DNA of 64,000 nucleotides from Trifolium pratense (Eukaryota > Streptophyta > Magnoliopsida > Fabales > Fabaceae): contig NC_060059.1 of NCBI RefSeq assembly GCF_020283565.1, positions 28,779,838 through 28,843,837 of the forward strand, given 5' to 3'. The stretch's first letter is position 1, and every line of letters starts with the position of its first letter. This document shows positions 46,541 to 57,000 of this stretch, piece by piece. The translations under genes and the position numbers were made by a program. Below the pieces are notes generated by a model. The model searched no databases. It had not been told where the DNA came from and was given only the letters and a program-made list of their open reading frames with translations.

Positions 46541-46740
46541 CAAGTTCAAGTCTGCGACGTCGACACCGACACTCTTCATTCTCTCGTTTTCAAGATATGG
46601 ATTTCTGCAAAAATGCATACTTTCACCAAGAGATGGGCCAAAGATTTTGTTCAAAGAAGGAATTTGAAGAAAGGAGATCAAATCGGCTTACGACGGCCGA
46701 TTTGAGTTCTCCGTGCTTCGTCGGGGCGCAAAATTGTGAT
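46541..46740 (+). pseudogene. B3 DNA-binding-domain fragment
   Basis: In one frame the sequence reads VCDVDTDTLHSLVFKIW, MHTFTKRWAKDFVQRRNLKK and GDQIGLRRPI before a TGA, then VLRASSGRKIVI. The W..DFV..R.LKKGDxIGL pattern is the C-terminal half of a plant B3 domain, as in REM-type and legume-expanded B3 proteins. The N-terminal half is missing and the frame is broken. Confidence 0.6.
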
Positions 46741-47388
46741 TTAATTTCAAAGAATTAATGTCTGATTTGAATTAATATCATATTTAGTATTGAAATGCTA
46801 TATACTAATGTCATATTCAGTTATTGAAATGCAATAGTTTTACTTTTTCTTTTCAAAGTTTGATTCCGTATAATGATGTTGAGTCAGTTTCCTTGAAAGA
46901 TGAGAACAAGGAGATCTCGCATGCTTGTAACGGGTTTAGTTTGAATTTGATTCTATTTGCTATAATGTTAAATTACCTACTTTTGAGTACTAAGTTTGTT
47001 GAATAGGATTGCATGAGTGAGTGTTTCTGAAAAACAAAGAAAGTTGAGTTTTGAAATGGCAAAAGTAGTTTTGAATAGTAATCTGAATTTGCAAACACAA
47101 TGATATATTATATATATGATAGGTATATGAGCCAAATTGCTATCGTATTTTGCAACAAAATAATACAGAGAAAAGTTTCATATCTCCATATAAACAAAAA
47201 ACTTGATCTAAAGATAAAAACAAAACAAATATTCTATTTCTAATTTTCCCTAGTGAATTGTGCATCAAGGAAAACAAAAATGGAAAAGAATCATGGAATA
47301 CTCAGATACCAAAAGTAATATTCTATGCCAATACATCTATGATGTTTGTAAAATACAGAAACCAAAGAATACCAAAAGTAGCACACAC
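46741..47388. other. AT-rich DNA with one arm of a direct repeat
   Basis: The segment 47240-47325 (AATTTTCCCTAGTGAATTGT ... ATACCAAAAGTAATAT) recurs at about 48434-48528. No gene. Confidence 0.5.
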
Positions 47389-47570
47389 CTTAACTGGAAA
47401 GGTTTCTTTTGGAAGTTTTGTCATAAGGAGTTCTCTAACACGATCAACGGCTTTAACTTTTCCCGCAAGAATATCAAGCAACAGTAAAAACTCTTCAATT
47501 TTTAAGGGAAAGTTTGGAGAAAGCCTCTATATTTTAGGCACAAATTGCGGTATGCAGGTCTTGTGTTTGC
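47389..47570 (-). pseudogene. ANKRD13-like exon fragment
   Basis: The minus strand reads LSPNFPLKIEEFLLLLDILA then GKVKAVDRVRELLMTKLPKE and TFPVK, ending in AAG|GTGTGT. Plant ankyrin-repeat proteins of the ANKRD13 / GPCR-associated C-terminal family have the pattern FPLKxEExLPLLDILANKVKAxRRLRELLTTKLPxGTFPVK. Only this exon is present, with no ankyrin repeats, so it is a captured fragment. Confidence 0.7.
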
Positions 47571-47599
47571 TATAAATTCATATTCAATAAGCTTTCTCA

Positions 47600-47960
47600 T
47601 TCCAACACCCTCTAACAACTTTTTCAGGTGGGATCCCTTTCGTTGAAACCGCAACATGTTTGAAAGCTAACGAAGCGCGTAACCGATGAGGACGTGAAGT
47701 CCTCGTCAGAGAACCACGTTGTCCATGCATGGTTAATAGTCGTGAATTAACGACATGGTGTGGCTCATTTTGACGGCAAATGCCAATGGGATCGCTGTTT
47801 ATTCTTTGCCGACACCAAGTCCACAGTCAGCAATGCAGAGTACCGGATGGACTCGTTTTCCTCCGGCCATGAGGGAGTGTCGTATAGCTTCGTCAATCTT
47901 CTCCGGTTCCTTTGGCACAATTGCTTGTCCAATGCTTTCCTGTCTTTTTGGCTTTAACTT
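47600..47960 (-). pseudogene. Geranylgeranyl diphosphate synthase fragment
   Basis: The minus strand reads VPKEPEKIDEAIRHSLMAGG then KRVHPVLCIA, the (K)I.[23 protein letters not shown] motif of plastid-type GGPP synthases. After a frame break it continues with SHTMSLIHDY and PCMDN (family: MIHTMSLIHDDLPCMDNDD, the first Asp-rich motif), then KHVAVSTKGIPPEKVVRG. The DDxxxxD metal-binding motif is destroyed (HDY followed by a stop), and several frameshifts are present. Intact GGPPS makes the C20 precursor of carotenoids, chlorophyll phytol and gibberellins; this copy cannot. Confidence 0.85.
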
Positions 47961-48747
47961 TGTATGCATTAGTTAGAACAGTGTTTGTTGATTGGTAAAT
48001 GTGATAATGAGAATATTTAGAAAGGGAATAAGAGTTCGGTGTTTGGTTGTGATTGTTTGATTCAACATAGAATATAATTGGGACTAACCCATGTACCAAA
48101 ATTCACTGAATTCATTATTGCTTTCTGTTTCAACTTCCTGACAAGTTCACTTGAATCATTTATATGTTCCAACTGAAAACAGACTATTAAGGCTGATGAT
48201 GAAGCTAAATTAGATATACATTTAGTGTTTGACTCTGGACTAGTGTTGTCAATCGCGGATTCATGGAAAATAATGTTTTTTTCAAATGCTACTAAGCTAT
48301 ATATAGCCGTTATTTGAGAAGACTGCTATTGACCTGATGTTCATCTTTTGGGTTTGCTAAGTTTCATGTAATGATAGATAGACCAAAGTTTCAAATATTC
48401 TGACTTGAAAACTCTCACACAATATTCACTTGTAATTTTCCCTAGTGACTTGTGCATCAAGGAAAACAAAATGGAAAGAATCATGTAAACTAATTACACA
48501 TGGAATACTGAGATACCAAAAGTAATATGTTAATTTGTTTTATTTTGTTAGAGATGAATAGAATAATTGACAAGTTCTCAAATTGCATAAAACTGTTATA
48601 TATCACAATCAATCATCCAAACATGGCCTCATATTGACATTAATAATCATCAAAATGTACCTTAACTTCTTACATCCTAATTAGTAATGAACCCTAAAAC
48701 TTAAAGACATATATAAAGTCCTAGTAACTAACTAACTAACTAAGTAA
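47961..48747. other. Intergenic DNA with second arm of the direct repeat
   Basis: Contains the copy at about 48434-48528 of the 47240-47325 segment and an ACTA/CTAA run at 48726-48757. No gene. Confidence 0.45.
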
Positions 48748-49146
48748 CTAACTAACTGCAATAATAACAGAAGAAACATATTTAACATAGTTTAATATCT
48801 GATCTGGGAAATCGTCCATTCCACGGTAGAGTTTAGAAACGGAAATGGTCCAATTGAAAAGGATTGAGAGGAAGATATGGCCCTCTATTGTGGAGGGTAC
48901 ATGGATCAAATTGAAACGGTGAGAAATGACGACGATCAAGAGCATAGGAGTGAGAATCCTTTGTGTGACGTTGATGGTTGGATAGATCCAAAGGATGAAC
49001 CGATCAGAGTATTTGATAATGAGTATGAAGCATGTGTAATAGATGAATTCTGTTTCCATAGTCATTTGTTGAAATGCCCAATCCATTAATGGAGGAATGC
49101 AGAGTTGCAAACATATTGTGTAGCATATATCAGCAAATGACACCAT
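48748..49146 (-). CDS. Unrecognised small membrane protein, 132 aa
   Basis: Family not recognised. The ATG at 49146 follows a CT-rich leader (TCTCTCTCTCTCACTACAG) and an AAACCCTAA-type word on the minus strand, a good plant 5' end. The product is hydrophobic, with likely membrane segments near residues 5-25 (ICYTICLQLCIPPLMDWAF), 32-45 (FIYYTCFILIIKY), 64-78 (ILTPMLLIVVISH), 88-102 (HIFLSILFNWTISV) and the C-terminus (VKYVSSVIIAVS). The stop codon falls in a TTAG repeat. It could be an orphan gene; no homologous motif is evident. A TE-derived frame is possible since TEs surround it. Confidence 0.45.
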   Translation of the reverse strand: MVSFADICYTICLQLCIPPLMDWAFQQMTMETEFIYYTCFILIIKYSDRFILWIYPTINVTQRILTPMLLIVVISHRFNLIHVPSTIEGHIFLSILFNWTISVSKLYRGMDDFPDQILNYVKYVSSVIIAVS

Positions 49147-49352
49147 TGTTTCTGTAGTGAGAGAGAGAGATCGAAAACCCTAATAAGGACAGTGGTGTGG
49201 TGTTGTGTGTTCGGGCGCAAAGGACTGACTGACTGACTGACTGCACAAGGAAGGTGGTGTTATGTTGTGTTGTGTGTTCGGCTGGCAGTTTCAGGAAACA
49301 AACTTTATTTATTGACCGTTGGTTGAATAATAATTATCCAACAAGTTACCTT

Positions 49353-49355
<3 letters not shown>

Positions 49356-49422
<67 letters not shown>
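49356..49422. repeat. (TA)n microsatellite, about 66 bp
   Basis: Uninterrupted TA dinucleotides followed by a T-run. Likely length-variable. Confidence 0.95.
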
Positions 49423-49430
<8 letters not shown>

Positions 49431-49465
49431 GACAAAATTATCCAACAAGTTAAGTATACCTTTTT

Positions 49466-49714
49466 GAGATTTACTTTTGCCACCCTACCGGTTACTCGCG
49501 CGCCCTACGATTTTCCAATTTTACCCTCCGCGACTTAGGTAGTGGGTGTTATAAAAATCAGAAATTTTGAAAAATAACTTTCTCTACTTAAGTAGCGGAC
49601 GTTATAAAGGTATGATGTTTTGAGGGGTGTCCGCGACCAAAGTAGCGGACAAGGGTATTGTGGTAATTTCGTAGGGTGCGCCCCAGAATCAGTAGGGTGG
49701 GAAAAGGAGATCTC
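49466..49714. mobile_element. MITE, Mutator-like, 249 bp
   Basis: Left end GAGATTTACTTTTGCCACCC and right end (reverse complement) GAGATCTCCTTTTCCCACCC form terminal inverted repeats. An exact 9-bp duplication TACCTTTTT flanks them (49457-49465, 49715-49723). The interior has AAGTAGCGGAC words twice. Confidence 0.9.
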
Positions 49715-49985
49715 TACCTTTTTTTTGGGTTTCTATGGGCCCAAAGCCCAAATTGACAATATCATCTATAAATAAAAATTATTCTTTGAGTTTTTCTTCT
49801 CGTACCCCCAACAAACATGCGGGCCCCCTAATATTTCCAGTTTACCGCCTCTCACTACTTAGAAAGCGAGTGTGTAAGTTGGAAAAATTGAAACACCACA
49901 GTTCACATGCTAAATGGCGAACGGTGTGAACGTATTATTCGCTTTCTAGATAGCCAACATGTCGTGAATGAAAAACACAGCCGCC

Positions 49986-51392
49986 AAGCATGTTGGTGTA
50001 AGCCCTAGGCCAATAGTTTATGTTAAACTTATGCTATGTATCATGACGTTTATTATTAAATAAAGTATGGCATTCTTTATTATACTTGTTGTAAAGATTA
50101 ATAAAGTCTCTAGGATAGATAGTTCATGTGATGAAACATTAAGTGAGACTTAATCGTGAGATTACATTAACTTAAGAACACTATTCTTAAAAGTATCCGT
50201 AGTCAAGCTTTAATATGAAGTGGGATAATAATAAAGCGTAGAGACTATTATGTATGTAGACTGATGACCACATCTCACGGGTCATGAATATGAGATATTA
50301 AGTCTATACATAGGTATAAGTATTAGGAGTAATATTTATACTGGATTGACCCATAATGAGAGTACTACATAGTATGTTATGAAAGTGTCATAAGATACTC
50401 TCATAGTGATAATAGTGTATATCACTCTTAGACCTGAAACCACTATGATCCCTAGATGTGGACTTAAATGTTTTATTGCCGCTCAAACGTTATCTGTAAC
50501 ATGATAATTATAACGTCGGTTAATGGGCATTTGACGAACCATGCTGAGGGACATGAGTGTCCTAGATGGGATTTGTCCCTCCTGCATAACAGGAGATATA
50601 TCTTTAGGCCTCTTGATGAACATGACTGAAAAATTGCATGGCCATGCCGAATTAAGTCAATATGAGATATTGGACTTATTCGTTACTCAGTATGCTTCGG
50701 GATCAAGAAATATAAATATTGAACTATACAAGGATGACACTATCTATGTCTTGTGTTCAATAAAGATATGAGGACAAAGGAGTAATTGTCCACATATACA
50801 TTATCATGGAAAGGTTTCGTAAGATCACCTGACATTCTTGTCACTTGGGTAGCAGTGATGTATTGCTAGATACCGCTCACTATTTATAATATTAAAATAG
50901 GATTTAATATTATTGCCAACGTGGCAAGATCCTATAGGGTCATACACAAATGAACAGTCATAAGGAGAAACATAAGTAAGACTTATGAATAGGGTGCAAT
51001 TAGTAAAAATTGCTAATTAGTTGGCAAAAAGTTAATGGGCTTAAGGAAGTCCACTATCACTTGACTTGGAGAGCATACAAAGAGGTTCTATAAATAGAAC
51101 CCTTGTGCCATAGTCAGAGATACACTTTGGTTTTTGAGAAAAACAAAAGAGCACTCTCTTCTCTCTAACCTCTGATTACTTGGCTAGTATCGGGTACCGG
51201 AGGAGAACCGTTCGGTGTGGATGAGTAGAGACTTTGCTAGGTTGCTCAGCTTGTGATCGAAACTTCTCTTCCACTACTTGTAAGGTAACAACACTATCAC
51301 TGATTCATTGCTCTTTCGTAATGATCCAAGGAAAGGAAATCGAAATTTTATAAATTCTGCTGCTTCTGATATATCAATTTCCCTTCAAAGCA
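49986..51392. mobile_element. Solo LTR, 1397 bp, with 5-bp target duplication
   Basis: The LTR runs from TGTTGGTGTAAGCCC (49991) to TTTCCCTTCA (51387), with TG..CA ends. It is flanked by the exact duplication AAGCA (49986-49990 and 51388-51392). Removing it restores CCGCCAAGCAATCGAACTTG. There is no primer-binding site, domain or second LTR, so the internal region was lost by LTR-LTR recombination. The leader with GAGCACTCTCTTCTCTCTAA near 51150 fits a plant LTR promoter/leader; a Ty1/copia family is suspected but unproven. Confidence 0.88.
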
Positions 51393-51859
51393 ATCGAACT
51401 TGATTGCCACGTGGCCAAATGTGATTGGCCACGTGGGAGGCAGTGAATAGTGCTCCAGCCTATCAGAATTCACCATTATTTCTATAAAAAAAAATTTACA
51501 CAAACATGTCTTAATCCTCCTTCCCTCGTTCTGGCAATTTTTTTTATTTCTTTTTTTTTTTGTTAATGTTTTTGGGAGTAATATGAGTAACCGAAACGGG
51601 TGTTACCAAGCTTGATACCGCAGCTACACAGTTGGGACTTTAGCGGACAAGCAAGTCCCTAACCTAAAATCAAGGAACAAGTTAAGTATACCTTTTCCCA
51701 TTTTTTATTTTATTTTTTTGTTTCTATAATTTTGTCGATGTCGTGTCGGTTGATGCATGTCCGACACCGGAACACACCTAACCCAAGCAGGTGTTTTATG
51801 GGATATATTTGCCTTATAACCTAAGAAAATAGAGTTAGCAATTGCAGCAGGAGCATGCC
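51393..51859. other. Intergenic DNA between mobile elements
   Basis: Contains a local palindrome CACGTGGCC..GGCCACGTGGG at about 51410-51439 and a second copy of AACAAGTTAAGTATACCTTTT (about 51675; first at 49445). No gene. Confidence 0.5.
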
Positions 51860-52050
51860 TTGGATAGGCACAAACCCAAATACAATATATTTGGGCACAC
51901 ACTCACAAACCCAAAAAATTAAAACAAAAGTAATTTAGTCACATCAAATATCATCATTTTCATTCTTTTTTCTTTAATTTTTATATTTAATGTGAGTGTG
52001 CCTAAACTTATTTTATTTGGGTTTGTGCCCATTGAAGTATTTAGCAGTTG
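51860..52050. mobile_element. MITE, Mutator-like, 191 bp
   Basis: Inverted GGCACAAACCCAAATA (51867-51882) and TATTTGGGTTTGTGCC. Flanked by GAGCATGCC (51851-51859) and GAGCATCCC (52051-52059), a 9-bp duplication with one mismatch. The left terminus looks shortened relative to the right. Confidence 0.7.
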
Positions 52051-52259
52051 GAGCATCCCAATTCAGTAGAGATTTCAAAATTTGTAGGATTTAACATCTA
52101 GCAAGAAGTAGTAGTTAGTATAAACAGTTAACAAACAGTTAACAAGATCAATTTGACCCATTCTGGATTTACCCTTCCCGTCTTGTTTGCAACAAGTTCC
52201 TATAGTTTTCTTGATATGTTACAGTGATGTCACAAGCTCTGGATTTAACACATTTACAT

Positions 52260-52683
52260 CTCTTTTGCTGTGCATCATTTACTGCATTATGCCCGAGACT
52301 TTCCGATTCTCCATGCATTACATCACCATCTTCAGACATCACAAAGATGTGTAATCTCCATTTGCAACATGAACAGCTTTGGCATTGGTGAATGCATCTA
52401 CTACCTTAGGTGCTGCTTCACATTCTTCATTCCCATGTCCCAAACAACTGTATTGACCTCGTCCCCGTCTGCAAACGCGGCCATCCCGACCTACCACAGC
52501 AGTGTGCCAAGCACCGGCTGCATCAACCACGGGTTGAAGTTTTAGCGTCTGGAACTGTTCCATCAAAAGAGGAAACTTCTCATCAGTTTTTGTTCCATGT
52601 CCTAGCTTGACCCTCAAGCCACACCCAAATGAGTCAAATCCATATAGATTGATTAGCCGCCAAATTTGTGTTTTCTTCAACAT
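52260..52683 (-). pseudogene. RCC1-repeat gene fragment, copy 2
   Basis: The minus strand reads GCGLRVKLGHGT, then AAGAWHTAVVGRDGRVCRRG, QYSCLGHGNEECEAAPKVVD, AFTNAKAVHVANGDYTSL and a stop. With a frameshift it continues as MSEDGDVMHGESESLGHNAV. Plant RCC1 proteins have VCTWGWGRYGCLGHGNEE at this point; the Trp codons (TGG) of that motif read CGG here. It is a decayed fragment of a beta-propeller gene, related to the piece at 33590-33880. Confidence 0.8.
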
Positions 52684-52777
52684 AATTTAATGAGTAAAAA
52701 ATTACTTCGACAATCTAGATGTATATATTTTTCTTTTTTGGACAAGGAGATGTATATATTTTTCTGTAATCAATTTT

Positions 52778-53152
52778 AAAATTGTAACGAATATCGAGGC
52801 CTAACTCATCCTTACAAAACCGGCTTGTAAGGTGAAGATTGCCTCCTCTTTATAAACTCTTCTCAAGAGTCCTATCTATCCGATATGGGACTAAATCCCA
52901 CCGAGTGTTGGCCGCTAACACACCCCCTCACGCTTCAGCCCGGCCCAATGGGCCTGAAGCGTGAACGATGTTGAAAGCCCAACGATAGACCCGATAGGCT
53001 CTGATACCATGTAACGAATATCGAGTCCTAACTCATCCTTACAAAATCGGCTTGTAAGGTGAAGATTGCCACCTCTTTATAAACTCTTCTCAAGAGTCCT
53101 ATCTATCCGATGTGGGACTAAATCCCACCGAGTGTTTGCCGCTAACAAAAAT
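52778..53152 (-). mobile_element. TRIM retrotransposon, 365 bp, structurally complete
   Basis: Two 138-bp LTRs (52783-52920 and 53010-53147) with TGTTAGC..TTACA ends (minus-strand sense) differ at five positions by eye. Directly after the 5' LTR on the minus strand is TGGTATCAGAGCC (53009-52997), the complement of the initiator Met tRNA 3' end, i.e. the primer-binding site. The 89-bp interior ends in GCGTGAGGGGGTG, a polypurine tract next to the 3' LTR. An exact 5-bp duplication AAAAT flanks the whole (52778-52782, 53148-53152). There is no coding capacity, so it must have moved with borrowed reverse transcriptase and integrase. Confidence 0.95.
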
Positions 53153-54014
53153 AAGCTTCTCATATGAGATACTCTTTGGTGCTAAGCAGCATAAATTTGT
53201 TACATTTGTCTAAATTGCAATGAAAAATCATTTTGAGACACTGTTTTAAGAAATGCTTATGTTTTTCTTGTAATCTTCACGTGATTGTGTTTATAAATTG
53301 GCCACTCTTATTGTGAGGCAAATTTCTGTGGTCAACAATGACAATTGGACACAATTTATTTCGTAACACTTGATTGAGCACTTCATTTTCTTTCTATATC
53401 TCTTACTATCACACCATCAACATATCACATTTATGAAATCACCATCTCTATTTTCATCATAGCTCTTATATCAGATTAAATAGAATTGTAGCATACTTGT
53501 CTTAATCACCATCAGATTAAGTATAGCATACTTGTCTTGTATATGAAACATGGATGGAACCTGAGAGGTAAAAAAATAATATAAGGGGGACACTATAGTG
53601 GATCCAGTCTAGCATATTTAGGCTTATCTCTATTCCAAATAACTTGATTAATGTCAAAGTTGTTGAGAATATTATTCGGCCTTAGTTCTTAGCTTCCTAA
53701 TATGGTCATTATGTCTCCTTCTGCTGATACTGGTGAAGATAAGTGTTTGTTGCCTGGAAACACAGGGGGAATTTTCAGCAACTACTGCATATGAGTTTTC
53801 TTCTATTATTGATTCATAGTCCACAATTGACTACTCTAAAAAAATATAAATGGACAACGTTGTTTCTTTTCTTTTTTTTTTTTTTTTTAAGAATAATGCA
53901 AATGGCGATAATGTATTACAATTGATTGCTCACAAGTTACACTTTCCTACATATTTGTTTCAATGAAAGGTTTATGATTGCTTACCATCTAATCCATCTA
54001 GACTAAGGGTGTGT
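53153..54014. other. 3' flank of the NBS-LRR gene
   Basis: AT-rich DNA with an ATTAAGTATAGCATACTTGTCTT-type partial duplication around 53490-53540 and a T-run at about 53871-53888. No gene. Confidence 0.4.
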
Positions 54015-57000
54015 CTAGCTTGATGAAGGACTATGACCAGAAACTAGACCTTCCAACCTTGAAAAGAGAGGATCAGAGTGGTTTTGTTTCCCTTCCATGA
54101 GTTTGTTACTAATCCGAATCCTGAGCGGCCTCATAGTAGATGACTCAATTTGTGGACAACCCCTCAGTTGAAGTTCTTTCAAGCTTGGCATTAACTCATG
54201 CAGATTTTCAGGCAGAGAATTCAATTTCTGACAGTAGTTTATGGTTAACAAGTTAAGCTTTGGAGCTGCAAATCCACCCTTAGGAAATGATGTGAAATTT
54301 GGACAATGTCTTATGCACATGGAATTGAGAGATTTGAAATTTGGAGGAGAAACATCTGATGCTGATTCTGAAACAGTAAGTTCTTCCAGATTTTTGCATC
54401 CCCAAATATCTAAAGACTTGAGGTTTGGGAAAAGATCTAAAGGCAAGAACATGAGTGAGTCACAGCTATCAATCAAGTACAAAGATGTAAGTGATTGGTG
54501 GTACCAAGGTGCATGTACATGGAATTCTAGCTTCTGACAATTCTGAATGTTGAGCACGCGCAGACTCGGAGATTTCGGAAGTGGACAAAGCAAACGTTTG
54601 CAATCTCTGATAACAAGTAATGTCAAAGATGGAAGACTACTTGGTAAGTTCCCTGTCAGTTTGGGACAGTTTTCAATATAAAACTCCCTAAGATGACTGA
54701 AAGCTCTGCTGCCAACATTGTCCGCATCAAAACACCATTTCTCGCATACTGACATAGACTCGATCCTTAGAATTTCCAGTGCAGGAAAGCTATCAGTACT
54801 TGAAGAAGTTCTATTTCCGTAAAACTCGGATCCTACACTCATTAGCCCTTCAAATTTAATAATATGAAGCTCTTTCAACATCAGCAGTTGTCCGAGTGGA
54901 GGCAATTTGTAGCAATATTTACATCCTTTAAGCTTTAAGGACACCATGTTGCAAAAGTAGTAGTCCCCTAACCAATCTGGAAATTCTGTGCCTGGATAGT
55001 CATTGATATCAAGCTCCTTCAAATTGGAATGTGGTTCGAAGCTGCGCAGTATTATCTTTTCATGCTGTGAGTTATCGGTATCACCACGTCCACCCCAATC
55101 CAAAGACAATTTTTCAAGGCCATGTTTTTCCTTCAATTTTGCCTTCTCAGAATCCTTATAATTGACAACATGTTCTATGTCATGAATGAACAAAGATCCA
55201 TGTAAATTACATAGCTCTCCCAGTTCACTAATGGAAGAACCATGATCTTCACCAACAAAAAAGTCACTCAACTTTTGAAGGTTTTTCAATTCACCGATTT
55301 TCAATGGCATCGACTTCAAACAAGTGCCTCTAATATCCAAGTAGCGCAAGTTGACAAGTTTATGAATATCTTTTGGAAGTTCAATAAGATTATAACATCC
55401 AACTAACTTGAGTGTTTGCAAATTGTACAAACTGCAGATGGATTCAGGTAACCTTGTAATCTCGGTGTCAGACACTTCTAGAGAGCGCAGATGTTTTAGT
55501 TCACCTATTGAATCAGGTAAATTGTAGAAATAAGCACCTACCAAGGTTAACACCCTTAAGTACCTTAGCTTTGTCAAAAGATCATTTGGCATGTTGTCGA
55601 ACATGTCTATGGATGTACCTATCGTTCTTATTTGCATAAAGGTACGTAGACGGTTCGCTTTGCTAACATCTTTCAGGTATACATATGAAGAACAATGTGA
55701 AATAATGTGAGACAAATAATGAGTTCTTTCCATAACTTGATCAGAATTGTTATCTTCTATTCTCACAGAAAACGTTCCAGATACAAATTGAGCCAAGTCA
55801 TTTATAAGATGATGCATTAAGAAAGATGATTTGCCACTTCTTGATTGGTAAAAAAATGATCTTGATACTAATTCACAAAAATACTCATTTCCAACTTCTT
55901 CAATTCTTCTATGTCTTTTTGACTGATGGAGCAACCCTTCTGCCATCCACAACAAAATTAGCTTCTCCTTATCAAATTCATAATCTTTTGGAAAAATTGC
56001 GCAATATGCAAAACATCTCTTTAAATGCGAAGGGAGATAATGGTAACTTAATCTCAAAGCTGGAAGAATATTACTCTCATGATCTTGTAAATCCCATATC
56101 TCACTACTCAGGACTTTAAGCCATTCTTGTGTATCACTTTTTGACCTCAAAAGTCCTGCAAGTGTCTTCACAGCCAAAGGCAACCCTTTGCACTTTCTAA
56201 CTATTTCTCTTCCAACTTTGCAGACACTTTGTTGATTAACATTTAAATCCTTATGGCCATAACCGAACGCGTGGTTTGAAAACAATTCCCAACAATCGTC
56301 ATTAGACAATTCAGTAAGATTATAAGGCGGAAACGTTTGCATGATAGATGCAACATTCCTACTTCGAGTAGTAACGATAATCTTACTTCCGTTAGCCCCT
56401 CCATGTTTAAACGGACTCCTGAATTTGTCCCAATTCTCATAGTTTTCATCCCAAACATCATCCAAAACAAACAAAAACTTTTTCTTCTGTATATACATTT
56501 TCAAATTCCTTTGTATTGAATTTAAATCTTCAACATCACAACTACACAAAGTAATAACCTCCAAAAGATTCTTTGTGATCTTGCAAATATCAAATTCTTC
56601 AGAGACATAAATCCAAGCTTTGAGATCAAACTCCTTCTGTACTCTATCATCATTATATACAACTTGAGCTAAAGTAGTTTTCCCAATTCCTCCCATACCA
56701 ACAATTGGAATAACACCTAGCTTTTCATCATCAAAATCATGTGACAATAACAAGTTAACTAAGATATCTTTATCATTATCCCTTCCATACACATCACATG
56801 CTTCAACAACAGATGAAGTTGGTCTCTTATGTGTCACTTTAACTTCCTTACACACCTTCAAATCAAGTACTTCTTTCAATTTTATAACAAACTCTAATCT
56901 TTCATAAACATCTTCTATCTTCTTTTCAAGCTCTTTATCATGAAAAATTGTTGAAGTTGAGTTGAATGTGTTTACCTCTTTGGCCTTTGTAAAGATCTCA

